The position numbers and the translations under genes are program-made. DNA of 64,000 bases from positions 1 to 64,000 of the forward strand of contig QHXW01000099.1 in NCBI GenBank assembly GCA_003223115.1, written 5' to 3'. This document shows, one piece after another, positions 19,675-29,494 of this stretch (positions are counted from its first letter, which is position 1; each line of letters opens with the position of its first letter). The stretch is from Acidobacteriota bacterium. Its GTDB lineage: Bacteria > Acidobacteriota > Terriglobia > Bryobacterales > Bryobacteraceae. The notes below the pieces were generated by a model. The model was given only the letters and a program-made list of their open reading frames with translations. It made no database searches and was not told the origin of the DNA.

Positions 19675-19947
19675 ATGAAAGAAACATTTGAACGGCTCGT
19701 GGATCACCTGCTCGAAGGCGGTTTCTTTCTCGAAGAAGCCGTCGAGATCCTAGAGAAGACCCTCATTGCTCGCGCCGTCGAGCGTACGGATGGAAACCGC
19801 TGCGCCGCCAGCAAACTTCTGGGCATCCATCGCAACACGCTGCAGCGGAAAATCGCCGTGTACCAGTTGGGTGATCCACGTCCGCGACGAAAGCCGCCTC
19901 CCGTGCGCGTCCAGGCTGTGGGCCGCCGCCGCATTAAAGCCGGATAA
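19675..19947 (+). CDS. Small Fis-type helix-turn-helix protein
   Basis: A 90-residue protein. The C-terminal Fis-like helix-turn-helix reads ALIARAVERTDGNRCAASKLLG with IHRNTLQRKI, the form found at the end of NtrC-type activators, followed by a basic tail rich in Arg/Pro. No AAA+ or receiver domain is present, so it is a stand-alone DNA-binding protein. It sits 14 bases after cvpA and before gph in the same run. Confidence 0.85.
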   Translation: MKETFERLVDHLLEGGFFLEEAVEILEKTLIARAVERTDGNRCAASKLLGIHRNTLQRKIAVYQLGDPRPRRKPPPVRVQAVGRRRIKAG

Positions 19948-19984
19948 TTGAATCGAGGCCGGCCTCACATCCCGGCTACCTTCA

Positions 19985-20635
19985 ATGGACCTGGTCATCT
20001 TCGATCTGGACGGTACCCTGATTGATTCCAAAACAGACCTCGCGAATTCGGTGAACGCCACGCGCGCTCACCTGGGCCTCAATCCCATCGAAGACGATAT
20101 CGTCTATTCATACGTGGGCAATGGCGCCCCGGTGCTGATCCGAAAAGCGCTGGGCCCGGAATTTTCCGACGAGGATGTCCAGGAGTCGCTTCAATATTTC
20201 CTGGCCTATTATCGGGACCACATGCTGGAACATACGGTGCTCTACAGCGGCATGAGGGAGACGCTAGACCAGCTCCGCGGCGAAAGCATCGCCATGAGTG
20301 TGCTCACCAACAAGCCCGTGCGCTTCAGCCAGGCCATCGTCGACGGCCTGGGACTCGGTTCGCATTTCCGGCGCGTCTACGGCGGCAACAGTTTCGATTT
20401 TAAGAAGCCTCACCCGGTGGGCGTCGAGGCGCTGATGGCCGAATGCGGCACAACGCGCGACCGTACCCTGATGGTGGGAGACAGCGCTGTCGATGTCCAG
20501 ACCGCCCGCAACGCGCAGATAACCGCCTGCGGCGTCACCTGGGGCTTTCAGCCGGAGACTTTCGCTGAGCATCCGCCGGATTTCCTGATCGAGAGGCCGG
20601 GTGAGCTGGCCGAGCGGATTTTGCATCGTGGTTAG
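19985..20635 (+). CDS. gph: HAD-family phosphoglycolate phosphatase
   Basis: A 216-residue HAD hydrolase with motif I DLVIFDLDGTLIDSK (nucleophile Asp8 and acid Asp10), motif II VLTNKP, motif III Lys in FKKPHP and motif IV LMVGDSAVDVQTA. The length and the cap region fit Gph, which dephosphorylates 2-phosphoglycolate, but related HAD enzymes cannot be excluded. It overlaps the start of the HIT gene. Confidence 0.9.
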   Translation: MDLVIFDLDGTLIDSKTDLANSVNATRAHLGLNPIEDDIVYSYVGNGAPVLIRKALGPEFSDEDVQESLQYFLAYYRDHMLEHTVLYSGMRETLDQLRGESIAMSVLTNKPVRFSQAIVDGLGLGSHFRRVYGGNSFDFKKPHPVGVEALMAECGTTRDRTLMVGDSAVDVQTARNAQITACGVTWGFQPETFAEHPPDFLIERPGELAERILHRG

Positions 20636-21062
20636 GGCTCCGGCTGACTGCACTTTTTGCCAGATCGTTGCAGGGTCGCTCGCCGCTCCCGTGGTCTTAG
20701 AAAGTGAACCGTCGCTGGCTTTTCTCGACCACAGGCCCGTCTTTCCCGGACACGTGCTGCTTGTACCCAGGCAGCACTATGAAACTCTGGCGGACCTCCC
20801 GGCCGAAATGCTCCAGCCGTTCTTTGGTGATGCGCAGTTGATGGCGCGAGCGGTCGAACAGGCGATGGAAGCCGAGGGCACATTTGTCGCGATGAACAAC
20901 CGCGTAAGCCAGAGCGTGCCTCACCTGCACGTTCACATCGTGCCGCGGCGGAAAAAAGATGGCCTGCGCGGCTTCTTCTGGCCGCGGCAAAAATACGAAA
21001 GTCCCGAAGAGATGGAGCGCGTTCGCGAAAGCATCTTGCAAGCCGTGCGGCAACTGCGCTAG
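20628..21062 (+). CDS. HIT-family protein
   Basis: About 144 residues from a GTG at 20628 that overlaps the gph stop; an ATG at 20601 is also in frame but lies inside gph. It has an N-terminal CTFCQI zinc half-site, FLDHRPVFPGHVLLVPRQH and the histidine triad SVPHLHVHIVPRRKKDG. HIT proteins of this type hydrolyse nucleoside phosphoramidates or adenylated conjugates such as Ap4A. It is the last intact gene of the purC run. Confidence 0.92.
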   Translation: MVRAPADCTFCQIVAGSLAAPVVLESEPSLAFLDHRPVFPGHVLLVPRQHYETLADLPAEMLQPFFGDAQLMARAVEQAMEAEGTFVAMNNRVSQSVPHLHVHIVPRRKKDGLRGFFWPRQKYESPEEMERVRESILQAVRQLR

Positions 21063-21075
21063 CGTAGCGTGTCAA

Positions 21076-21939
21076 ATGAGTAAGGAAAAGGTGATCAAGA
21101 AAAACATAATGTTACTTGTCGGCGTGGCGACGCCGCTGGTGGTGGCGACTGCGCGGCGCGGAGCCCAAGACCAAGTTCCGGATCTCAACGCGGAATCCGG
21201 CACCACAACGCCGGCGAACAGCGCGGCTCCTGCTCGAGAACCGGAAACGGAGCACTGGAACCTGTTCTATCAAGCGACCTCCATAGCCAATATCACGGCA
21301 CATTCCGGTCTCCCTACGCAGGTGTACGCAGCCTTCAGGACTACCCGGAGCCCCACGTTTCCCTTAGCACCGCGCTTTTTTTCGGCCTTCGGCTGGGGCA
21401 GGATACGCAACTCTATTTCAATCCCGAAATCGCAGGTGGCCGCGGGTTCAGCGGCGTGACTGGCATCGCGAACTTCCCGAACGGTGAGATGCCAAGAGTA
21501 GCAAGCGCAACGCCGACCCCGTATCTGGCCCGGCTCTACATGAGTCACGACTTTGGCTTCGGAACAGAGAAGGAAGCGTTTTCCAGCGATGTGAATCAGC
21601 TTGCGGGCCAGCGACCGGCGACCCGCTATACGGTAATCGTTGGACGATTCACCATCACTGACTTCTTTGACATGACAACAACCGGTACACGCACGATCCC
21701 CGAACCCAGTGGACAACGGAGCGTGGGACTATCCGGCCGATACGCGCGCGCCGACGTCATCCGGGCTTCTTCGCGACGTTCGATCTCCAGCATTTGACCA
21801 ATCCAGCTTTCAACCGGGACCGGGGCTCGCTCTGGATTCCAACAATCCGCCTGCACGTCGGGATCGGAAAGACATCCTCGCGCAAAAAGAGGAGTTGATC
21901 GGAGAAGTGCCACGGCGGAAGAAAGATGGTCTGCGCTAG
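21076..21939 (+). pseudogene. Carbohydrate-porin-like outer-membrane protein, broken
   Basis: Reading three frames gives a start MSKEKVIKKNIMLLVGVA (21076), then ETEHWNLFYQATSI, LSTALFFGLRLGQDTQLYF with NPEIAGGRGFSGVTGIANFP, LARLYMSHDFGFG, and YTVIVGRFTITDFFD. That order is characteristic of acidobacterial OprB-like carbohydrate porins. There is a frameshift near 21300, and after TDFFD the gene collapses, with only NGAWDYPAD (about 21712-21740) recognisable. The bulk of the barrel is deleted. The last codons (PRRKKDGLR then stop) resemble the neighbouring HIT gene instead. Confidence 0.7.
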
Positions 21940-23105
21940 AGTTTGAAAAAAATCTTTCGCTGATACAGCCAGTAGCAGAGGTACCACATCGCCAATAGAA
22001 CTGCGTAGGATTGCGCCACTGGCGCAAAGTCGCCGAGCCACGTAAAGTTCAGCGTGAATACTCCAATGGTCCTATCCAGCCATCCCTGCAGAACCTGGTG
22101 CACCGAATAGATAAAGATTGAATTGGCACCGATCACGACCAGAGGAAAAGTCCACTTCCGGTAACCCTTTACCTCGACGAACCAATAGAAGGCAAGCAGC
22201 ATCAAGAGTACCCAGCCCGTGCTGTAGAGCGTGAATGATGTCGTGCAGATCCGCTTAATGATGGGATTCCAGGGTTGGATGATCAGCCCGAGGGCGAGAC
22301 ATACCGCGGCCGAGATCGCGATGATGCGCATCTTCGCTGCATGCGATCTCTTGCTTTGAATCAACTGCCCGGTCCATGCGCCAAACAGCGTAGTTACAGT
22401 GCTGGTAAGGAAGTTGATGATGGTCCAGTCGTCCGAGTTCGGGTGCCCGAACACAAAAATGTCGATGACGGCCCCAATGTTTGTCTTCTTGGACAGAAAC
22501 GGCCCCTCCGTTCCCGGGAAAGCAACAAACAGCGCCCAATAGCCAATGAGAATCGACGCTGCAATAAAAGCTTGCCAGCGAAACCTCAGTTGCATGATCA
22601 GGTAGCAAAGAAAATAAGTAATCCCGATCTGCGCCAGCACGTTAATGAGCTGAAAGCTCAGCTTCCCGCTCCCAATTGAAATCAGCATCTGGCTCATCAG
22701 GATCAGACGGAAACTTCGGGCAACCACGTGCCAGAATAGTTGGCGGCTGGTGGCGCCCTGTTCCATTCGCCGGGCAAGTGCGAAAGGCATCGCGACGCCC
22801 ACCATAAACATGAATGCGGGTTGGATCAGATCCCAAAACGCGATCCATTCCCAAGGCATGTGCTCGAACTGGTTGGCGATGCCCGTGAATTCCGGCCGGC
22901 GCCTGGCTAACTCGGCCAGGCCGAAACCTCCCGAGACCAGGATCATCATGATAAATCCGCGATACGCATCCAGTGCGACGTAGCGCTGTTGCGCGGAGGG
23001 CTTAGGCGGCGCATCAGTCCGTATTGGAGTGCGCTCTAGAGGGTGCGCAGCTTGCATTTGGAGAGATTGTACCACCCGGCTGGGTGTTGCCTGGCTGACC
23101 GGCAT
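21936..23105 (-). CDS. DUF5009/NagX-like multi-pass membrane protein
   Basis: A 389-residue protein with about ten hydrophobic helices and the N-terminal signature RYVALDAYRGFIMMILVSGG, then WDLIQPAFMFMVGVAMPFAL. This family is related to heparan-alpha-glucosaminide N-acetyltransferase and YeiB/NagX proteins, thought to acylate or transport sugars at the inner membrane. The DAYRG motif and the length fit. The first 40 residues are hydrophilic, so a start a few codons in is possible. It is convergent with the broken porin gene, overlapping its last codons. Confidence 0.85.
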   Translation of the reverse strand: MPVSQATPSRVVQSLQMQAAHPLERTPIRTDAPPKPSAQQRYVALDAYRGFIMMILVSGGFGLAELARRRPEFTGIANQFEHMPWEWIAFWDLIQPAFMFMVGVAMPFALARRMEQGATSRQLFWHVVARSFRLILMSQMLISIGSGKLSFQLINVLAQIGITYFLCYLIMQLRFRWQAFIAASILIGYWALFVAFPGTEGPFLSKKTNIGAVIDIFVFGHPNSDDWTIINFLTSTVTTLFGAWTGQLIQSKRSHAAKMRIIAISAAVCLALGLIIQPWNPIIKRICTTSFTLYSTGWVLLMLLAFYWFVEVKGYRKWTFPLVVIGANSIFIYSVHQVLQGWLDRTIGVFTLNFTWLGDFAPVAQSYAVLLAMWYLCYWLYQRKIFFKL

Positions 23106-23370
23106 GCGGAACGATGCGGAACGTGAGCCGGCTCATAACGGAGTAGCGGCGCTTTCGGCAGGACACGGTGAAGCCAGAAAAGCGAATGCAAATGCAAGCA
23201 GTACTTTGCCGGGAACGGGCCCTCTTGACCACAATTCCCACATCCCTATCTCGGGCTTTGGGCCGAATCGAGGCTGGTGAACCCTTTAGTTTAGAGCCCT
23301 GGAAGCGGGGAGCAGCGCGGAGCCCGCACATGAGCCGTCGGGTTGGCGCTGGTGTTACACTTTTGGGATT

Positions 23371-23643
23371 GTGCCGCAATTCGTGATTGAACGCGAGATC
23401 CCCGGTGCCGGACCATTGTCAGAAACCCAGATCCGGGACATGTCACTGCATTCATTGCAGACGTTGAAGGAAATGGGGCCGCAGATTCAGTGGCTCCAGA
23501 GTTACGTCACCGAGGACAAACTTTACTGCGTTTACCTTGCGCCAGACGAGGACAGCATTCGGGAGCACGCCCGCAGGGTAGGCATTCCAGCCGATCGTGT
23601 CGCCGCAGTGCGCCGTCTAATTGACCCTGCTAACTTGAAATAG
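23371..23643 (+). CDS. DUF4242 small protein
   Basis: A 90-residue protein with a GTG start, beginning MPQFVIEREIPGAGPLSE, then QSYVTEDKLYCVYLAPDEDSIREHARRVGIPADRV. This matches the DUF4242 ferredoxin-like family, some members of which bind nickel. No partner gene is evident: it is flanked by a divergent membrane protein and a convergent pseudogene. Confidence 0.85.
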   Translation: MPQFVIEREIPGAGPLSETQIRDMSLHSLQTLKEMGPQIQWLQSYVTEDKLYCVYLAPDEDSIREHARRVGIPADRVAAVRRLIDPANLK

Positions 23644-23649
23644 CGGACT

Positions 23650-24430
23650 CCGGCTCCTTCAGATTGGATAGATAGATAGATAGCTTTTCCAGGCTCATCG
23701 CAGACCCTTCTGCCCAGGCGCGCTTTCCCTCCGCCTCACTGAGCGATTCCCAGGCAGGCAGCAGCGTCTGATCGAGCTTATAGTAAATTGTTCCGCTTGA
23801 TGCAGAGGAGCGCTGATTAACTTGCGTTCGGCGTGTCCTTGAGCCAGGGCCAGACAAGCGGAGCCTTCCAGTGCCCGTGCCATACCACGCCGGTGTCCCA
23901 AACCCTCAAAGATTTCCAGGGCTTCGCGGTATGCGGCGTGTGCAGCCAAATGGTCTCCCTGCTCACAGTCGACGTAGGCCAAATCTGTTAGGGACCGCGC
24001 GGAACCCCACTAGTCTCCGGCTTCCCGAAAGGCTGAAAGCGCACGTTGAACAATCCTCGAGCGGCAGCCATATCGCCCTGAGCGCTCGCTATGTCGCCCT
24101 GCTGGTTGATGGACCAAGCGGCGCCGGTGCGATCACCAAGTTCCTCGAAAATGTCCGTCGCCTCACACAATGCCCATTGAGCGCGTGGATAGTCGCCGCG
24201 AACCTTGACCACATTGGCAAGGTTGTGAAGACAACGCGCGATTTCCAACCTGTCCAACAGCATACGCCAGCACGCGAGGCTCCGTTCAAAATTGCTCTGC
24301 GCCGCGGAGTAGTCACCCCGATCCCGCGCCGATATCGCCAAAGCATTCAAAGACGCCGCGATGCCCGACTGATCGCCCAATTCTTCATAAAGAGAGAGGC
24401 CCTGTTCTAGCTTATCAAGCTGTCCACTTT
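23650..24430 (-). pseudogene. TPR-rich C-terminus of a regulator or kinase, truncated and frameshifted
   Basis: Tetratricopeptide repeats are clear: LEQGLSLYEELGDQSGIAAS, ARDRGDYSAAQSNFERSLAC, VRGDYPRAQWALCEATDIFE, then after a frameshift near 24000 CEQGDHLAAHAAYREALEIF. Another shift leads to LPAWESLSEAEGKRAWAEGS. This is the usual tail of large LuxR/AfsR-type regulators or Ser/Thr kinases in acidobacteria. The N-terminal catalytic or DNA-binding part is missing: at about 24430 the sequence changes abruptly to a plus-strand permease fragment. A GATA tetranucleotide run lies at 23667-23682 within its end. Confidence 0.7.
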
Positions 24431-24432
24431 CG

Positions 24433-25502
24433 ATATCGGGTTTGATCGCGACAACGTGATCATCGCGGACGTCCAGTTCCGAGGCCAAGATAAAGGTGAA
24501 CGGCTGCATCTGGCTTGGGAAGAATTACGCCGCCGCATATCCACCATTCCCGGCATCGAATCCGTTGGTCTTTCGTCCGGCAGCGTGTTTAATGGAGCGT
24601 ACGGGAATGGCGCTCTTCGGCTTCAGGGCATTCCGACGGATATGAAGAATTTGACCGGTGGCATTTTCTTTCACGCCTCGGTGAATTTCTTCCATACGAT
24701 GGGAACACCACTGCTGAAAGGCCGCGACTCCGAGCCGCGCGACTTCCAGCCCTCGGCGCCACCGGTCGCCATTGTGAGCGAATCCCTGGCACGCCCTTTC
24801 TTCGGCAATGACAATCCACTGGGAATGAGATGCAGCAATTTTGAGGACATTCCTCCCAGGTGGGTTGAAGTAATCGGCGTAGCAAAGGACACCAAGTACG
24901 AAAACCTTCGCGCACCAGCCCAGCGAGTGATCTATCTGCCCTACACATGGCCTCATCCAGAACCGGAGATGTCGATTGCGGTGCGTGCGCGCACGGACAT
25001 GGCGACACTTAGTCCAGCGCTTCGCCGCGAAGTGAGAGCCGCCAACCCGGAGTTTGCCGTTCAGCGGATCACTACACAGAGCAAACTGGTAAACGACACC
25101 CTAGTACGTGAACGCCTTCTGGCGACTGTGGGGGGCTTTTTTGGCGTCCTGGCGCTCCTGATGGCTGCCATTGGCCTGTACGGCATTATGAGCTACACGG
25201 TGGCGCAGCGCACGCAGGAAATCGGCATCCGCATGGCACTTGGCGCGACGCGGCACGAGGTGCTGGGAATGATTCTTCGGGAATCGCTACTTGTCGTTGC
25301 GGCGGGAACGATCGTGGGGGCCGCAGCGGCTCTAGCTGCCGCACGCCTCATCTCCACGCTGCTATTCGGGGTGTCGGCTCAAGATCCCGCAACAGCGGTC
25401 ATCGTGGTTTGTGTGCTGGTGGCAGCAGCACTTGCCGCTGCATTCATACCGGCACGCCGCGCCGCACAGACCGAACCAATAGTTGCGCTGCATTATGACT
25501 GA
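24433..25502 (+). pseudogene. 5'-truncated ADOP-type ABC permease
   Basis: From about 24433 the plus strand reads TFDIGFDRDNVIIADVQF and continues with the second periplasmic domain and the C-terminal FtsX domain (LLATVGGFFGVLALLMAAIG; GIRMALGATRHEVLGMILRE; ending ARRAAQTEPIVALHYD). A complete ADOP permease is about 800 residues; only the last 350 or so remain, without a start codon or ribosome binding site. The frame stays open, so it may be read from an internal start at 24456, but the protein would lack its first membrane half. Confidence 0.8.
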
Positions 25503-25580
25503 GCGCAGCCGCCTCAGCCCCCCACTTTTCCTACGTCGGCACCTGACACCTCGCGGCATTCGCGGTTATGATAGACCCCT

Positions 25581-27206
25581 ATGTGGCCACAGAATTACAC
25601 GCCAGCAGGCGGCAGTCTGGTGCTTTCCGCGCTTATCGCAGCGATTCCCGTTTTCGTGCTCCTTCTGCTCTTGGGCCTGTGGCGCAAACCGGCGTGGATC
25701 GCCTCACTGGCCGGGGTGGCAGCGGCGGCGGCGGTAGCTTTCGGCGCCTACGGCATGCATGTCGGCGCGCTCGCGAGCGCTATCGGATACGGCGCGGCGT
25801 TCGGCCTTTTTCCGATCGGCTGGGTCGTTTTCACCGCGATCCTGCTGTACAACATCACGGTGCAGACCGGCAAATTTCAGGTTGTGAAAGACTCCGTCGG
25901 CAGCCTCACCGAGGACCGCAGATTACAGGCCCTGCTCATCGCCTTTGCGTTCGGCGCATTCATCGAAGGCGCGGCGGGATTCGGGACGCCCGTGGCTGTC
26001 TCGGCCGCTATGCTCACAGGCCTTGGATTTTCGCCGTTCTACGCCGCCGGGATCTGCCTGCTCGCGAACACCGCGCCGGTAGCTTTCGGCTCGATCGCCA
26101 CGCCCATCGTAACGCTGGCCGGAATCACTGGTTTGCCGGTGGATCGTTTGAGCGCGGGCGTAGGACGTGTGTGCGCTCCGGTTTCCTTGATTGTGCCGGC
26201 GTACCTGGTACTGGTGATGGGTGGCTGGAAAGCCTTGCGTGGAGTGCTGCCGGCGGCCGCGCTCTGCGGCGTCGCATTCGCCGGTACTCAGTTCCTGGTG
26301 TCCAACTTCATCGGGCCGCAACTCACCGATATTCTCTCCTCGCTCGCAGCTATCGGCTCGCTGGTGGTGCTTTTCAAGCTGTGGACGCCAAAGCAGGGCT
26401 TCAAGCTCGAGGAACATAGTTCAGCTCACGTAGCGCCGCAGCGCCACGAAACGGGTGAACTCCTGCTGGCCTGGGGACCTTATATCCTGCTGGTGATTTT
26501 CGTCCTGCTCTGGGGCTATAAACCGGTACAGCTCAAGTTGAACACGGTCACGCAAGCCTTCGCCTGGCCGGGACTGCACAATGTGATCGGGCGCATGCCC
26601 CCGGTGGTGCTCAAGCCCGCCCCGTACGCCGCCATGTACACGTTTAACTGGCTCTCGGCGCCCGGCACGGCGTGTCTGTTTGCGGCGCTCTTATCCGCGC
26701 TGCTGCTGCGAATGCCGCTGAGCCAATTCTTGCGCGTGTTCTGGAGCACGGTAAAGCAGCTTCTGCTTGCGGAGGTGACCATCGCGTCAGTGCTGGCGCT
26801 CGCGTTTCTGATGAATTACTCCGGGGCCACAGCCACGCTAGGGCTGGCCTTCGCTGCCACCGGCGCACTGTTCCCCTTCTTCAGTGCCCTGCTCGGCTGG
26901 CTGGGCGTTTTCCTGACTGGCAGCGATACGGCATCGAACGCGCTATTCGGTAACCTGCAGGTCATTACCGCCGGAACTTTGCACATGAATCCGGTCTTGA
27001 TGGCCTCCTCCAACTCGGCGGGCGGCGTGATGGGAAAAATGATCAGCCTGCAGAGCATCGCCGTGGCGTCCGCGGCCACTGCCATGGACTCACATGACGA
27101 GGGCCGCCTGTTCCGCTTCACTTTGCGTCACAGCATTCTGCTGGCGTCGCTGACCGGCCTGCTGGTGGTGTTCTACACGTATGTAGCGCCAGGGCTGGCT
27201 CCGTAA
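25581..27206 (+). CDS. lctP: L-lactate permease family transporter
   Basis: A 541-residue inner-membrane protein of the LctP family with about 13 hydrophobic segments. Diagnostic stretches are NYTPAGGSLVLSALIAAIPV, FIEGAAGFGTPVAVSAAML, NTAPVAFGSIATPIVTLAG, FLTGSDTASNALFGNLQ and SSNSAGGVMGKMISLQSIAV. The family takes up L-lactate, D-lactate or glycolate with protons. No lactate dehydrogenase lies beside it. The gene is complete and has no close plus-strand partner. Confidence 0.95.
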   Translation: MWPQNYTPAGGSLVLSALIAAIPVFVLLLLLGLWRKPAWIASLAGVAAAAAVAFGAYGMHVGALASAIGYGAAFGLFPIGWVVFTAILLYNITVQTGKFQVVKDSVGSLTEDRRLQALLIAFAFGAFIEGAAGFGTPVAVSAAMLTGLGFSPFYAAGICLLANTAPVAFGSIATPIVTLAGITGLPVDRLSAGVGRVCAPVSLIVPAYLVLVMGGWKALRGVLPAAALCGVAFAGTQFLVSNFIGPQLTDILSSLAAIGSLVVLFKLWTPKQGFKLEEHSSAHVAPQRHETGELLLAWGPYILLVIFVLLWGYKPVQLKLNTVTQAFAWPGLHNVIGRMPPVVLKPAPYAAMYTFNWLSAPGTACLFAALLSALLLRMPLSQFLRVFWSTVKQLLLAEVTIASVLALAFLMNYSGATATLGLAFAATGALFPFFSALLGWLGVFLTGSDTASNALFGNLQVITAGTLHMNPVLMASSNSAGGVMGKMISLQSIAVASAATAMDSHDEGRLFRFTLRHSILLASLTGLLVVFYTYVAPGLAP

Positions 27207-27241
27207 GGCATCGCGGCCCCGAGTTCTAGTCTAGATGAAGT

Positions 27242-28018
27242 CTAGATGCCTTTGGCCAAAAAGCCGCCATCCACGGCCACGGTTTCACCGGTCACGAAAG
27301 AGGCTGCATCGGAAGCCAGAAAAATGGCCGCTCCCACAAGTTCTTCCACGCGGCCAACACGGGCCATAGGTGTCCTCGCCGCAATGGCGGCCGCGCGCTC
27401 CGGAAGGTCTATCACCTTCGAATTCAGCGGCGTGCGAAACACTCCGGGAGCAATGGCGTTGACCCTGACGTTGTGCCGGGCCCACTCACCAGCCAGTGAA
27501 CGCGTGAGCAGAATCACGCCGGCTTTGCTCGACGCATAAACCGCCACCTCATTGAAGCTGACGAAGCTGGTGAGCGAGCCCGTGTTGATGATGGAGCCTC
27601 GCTGCTGCTTGATCATTTGCCGGCCGAAAATCTGGTTGGCGCGGAAGGTGCCGTTGAGGTTGATATCCACCACCCGGTTCCAATCTTCCTCGGAAAGCTC
27701 GACTGTGGGAGCCTTCTTCAATGTGCCCGAGGTGACCATCAGAATGTCCACCTGCCCGAACGCCAGTAGGACTTCGTTGCACAAGCTTTCAAGACTCTCG
27801 CGATCCTGAACGTCGCTCGCAATGCGCAGGGTCTTCGAACCCAGTGATTCCAGTTCCGCCGCCTGCGCTTCAACTTTCGCGCGCTCACGGCTGCTGGCGA
27901 TGGTGGTGGCGCCGGCTTTGGCGAACCCGCGCGCAATGGCCTGTCCGATGCCACTGGTCCCTCCCAGCACGACCGCAACTTTGCCTTTCAGGGAAAACAA
28001 TTCTTCGAGGAAGCTCAT
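27242..28018 (-). CDS. SDR-family oxidoreductase
   Basis: A 258-residue classical short-chain dehydrogenase. The cofactor motif is GGTSGIG (19-25), with Ser148 in NTGSLTS, Tyr161 and Lys165 in YASSKAG, and a conserved AIAPGVFRTPLNS stretch. The C-terminus ASFVTGETVAVDGGFLAKGI is typical of gluconate-5-dehydrogenase or KduD-like enzymes, but the substrate cannot be told. A short direct repeat (GTCTAGATG twice, 27229-27247) lies at its 3' end. It runs convergent to the lactate permease. Confidence 0.92.
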   Translation of the reverse strand: MSFLEELFSLKGKVAVVLGGTSGIGQAIARGFAKAGATTIASSRERAKVEAQAAELESLGSKTLRIASDVQDRESLESLCNEVLLAFGQVDILMVTSGTLKKAPTVELSEEDWNRVVDINLNGTFRANQIFGRQMIKQQRGSIINTGSLTSFVSFNEVAVYASSKAGVILLTRSLAGEWARHNVRVNAIAPGVFRTPLNSKVIDLPERAAAIAARTPMARVGRVEELVGAAIFLASDAASFVTGETVAVDGGFLAKGI

Positions 28019-28065
28019 GGCGTCAAACTGTGCATCTTATCAACACCGGGGTCCGTTACGGAATT

Positions 28066-29400
28066 TTATTCAAGCTCTACGCTCTCGCCCCACGCTGGCA
28101 CGACGGTGTCGATTTTGAATGTCGTCTGAATGGCTTTCTGAAGCGCCGCGGCACCTTCTGGCTCGCCGTGCACCAGGAAGATTTTCTTGAGCTGTGTGGT
28201 CATGGGCTCCATCCAGGCCAACAGTTCGTTCTGGTCCCCATGGCCGCTCCAGGCCTGTAAACTGTCCACCTGCGCACCCGCTTCGGTTCGCCAAAAATTC
28301 TGACCTCGGTCCAGTTGTCGGCCAGTTTGCGTCCCAGCGTGTTCTCTGCCTGAAATCCGGTGATGAGGACCGTGTTGCGCCCGTCTTCGATGTTGTTGCG
28401 CAGATGATGCAGGATGCGGCCGGCCTCGCGCATACCCGAGGGCGAAATGATGACACAAGGGCCGTGCAGAGGTTCAGTTTTTTCGATTCACCGGCTTCAC
28501 GGATGTATTGCAGACGCCTGAAACCGAATGGATCGTCGCCGTCCGTGAGGTATTTGCGCGTCTCTTCATCGAAACACTCCGGATGATGCCGAAACACTTT
28601 AGTAACGTTCATCGCGAGCGGGCTGTCCACAAAGATCGAAATATTAGGCACCCGGCCATCATTCGAGAGCTGGTGCAGCAGCACGACCAGTTGTTGCACG
28701 CGGCCCACCGCAAAGGCCGTCATGATGATTTTGCCTCCCCGGCGCGCCGTTGCGTTGATCATAGCAGCCAGCTTGTCCTTGACCGATCCTTCGGCTTCGT
28801 GAAGACGCCCACCATAGGTGCTCTCTATAATCAGATAGTCGGCGGGCGGCATCGGGTCGGGATCGCGGATGATCGGCAGGTTGGGCCGTCCCACGTCTCC
28901 CGAGTAGGCCAGCCGCACGCCGCGCCCGTCATCTAAAAGTGCAGCAGGATGGTCGAAGAACCCAGGATGTGGCCGGCGTCATAGCACTCGTAGCTCGGGC
29001 GCCGTAAGCAGTTTAGGCTTGTAATACGGTACCGGCTGAAATAGCGGCTCGATGGCGGCTTCGTTGCGGTAGTGCCGCCGCTTATTGAGAAACTCAATGT
29101 CCTTCTCCTGAATGTGCGCCGTGTCGAGCAGCATGGGGTGGCACAAGTCGATGGTCGCCGGGGTCCGGAGAAACCATTCTTCACGAGCAGGGGCAGATTG
29201 CCGCTGTGATCGACGTGCGCATGCGAATTTACGGCCTCAATCAAGCGCGGATCGAACGGAAAGTTGTGGTTGCGCTGCTCGGCTTCTTTGCGGCGTCCCT
29301 GATACATTCCGCAATCCAGCAAATACCGTTTTCCATCTGCCTCGAGATGGTCCATGGAGCCGGTGACGGTCTGAGCCGCTCCCCAAAAAGTCAGTTTCAT
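28066..29400 (-). pseudogene. MBL-fold RNA-processing/CPSF-like hydrolase, multiply frameshifted
   Basis: Ordered pieces are [20 protein letters not shown] with the metal motif [13 protein letters not shown] (29400-29170), [13 protein letters not shown] (about 28980), RLAYSGDVGRPNLPIIRDPD and LIIESTYGGRLH (28918-28780), then [19 protein letters not shown] (about 28450) and [19 protein letters not shown] (about 28260). This is a complete beta-lactamase / beta-CASP / RMMBL protein of about 460 residues. It is broken by roughly five indels, including a deletion of ten or more bases near 29160 and small insertions near 28995 and 28930. Intact relatives act as RNA exo- or endonucleases. Confidence 0.85.
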
Positions 29401-29494
29401 GAGGGGTTTGCGGCATGATCGGCACCGCTCACGATTGCTCCATCTCAGGTCTGCGCCTCATGCTGAGGTTGCGGCGTACGGGCGATAAATTCGT

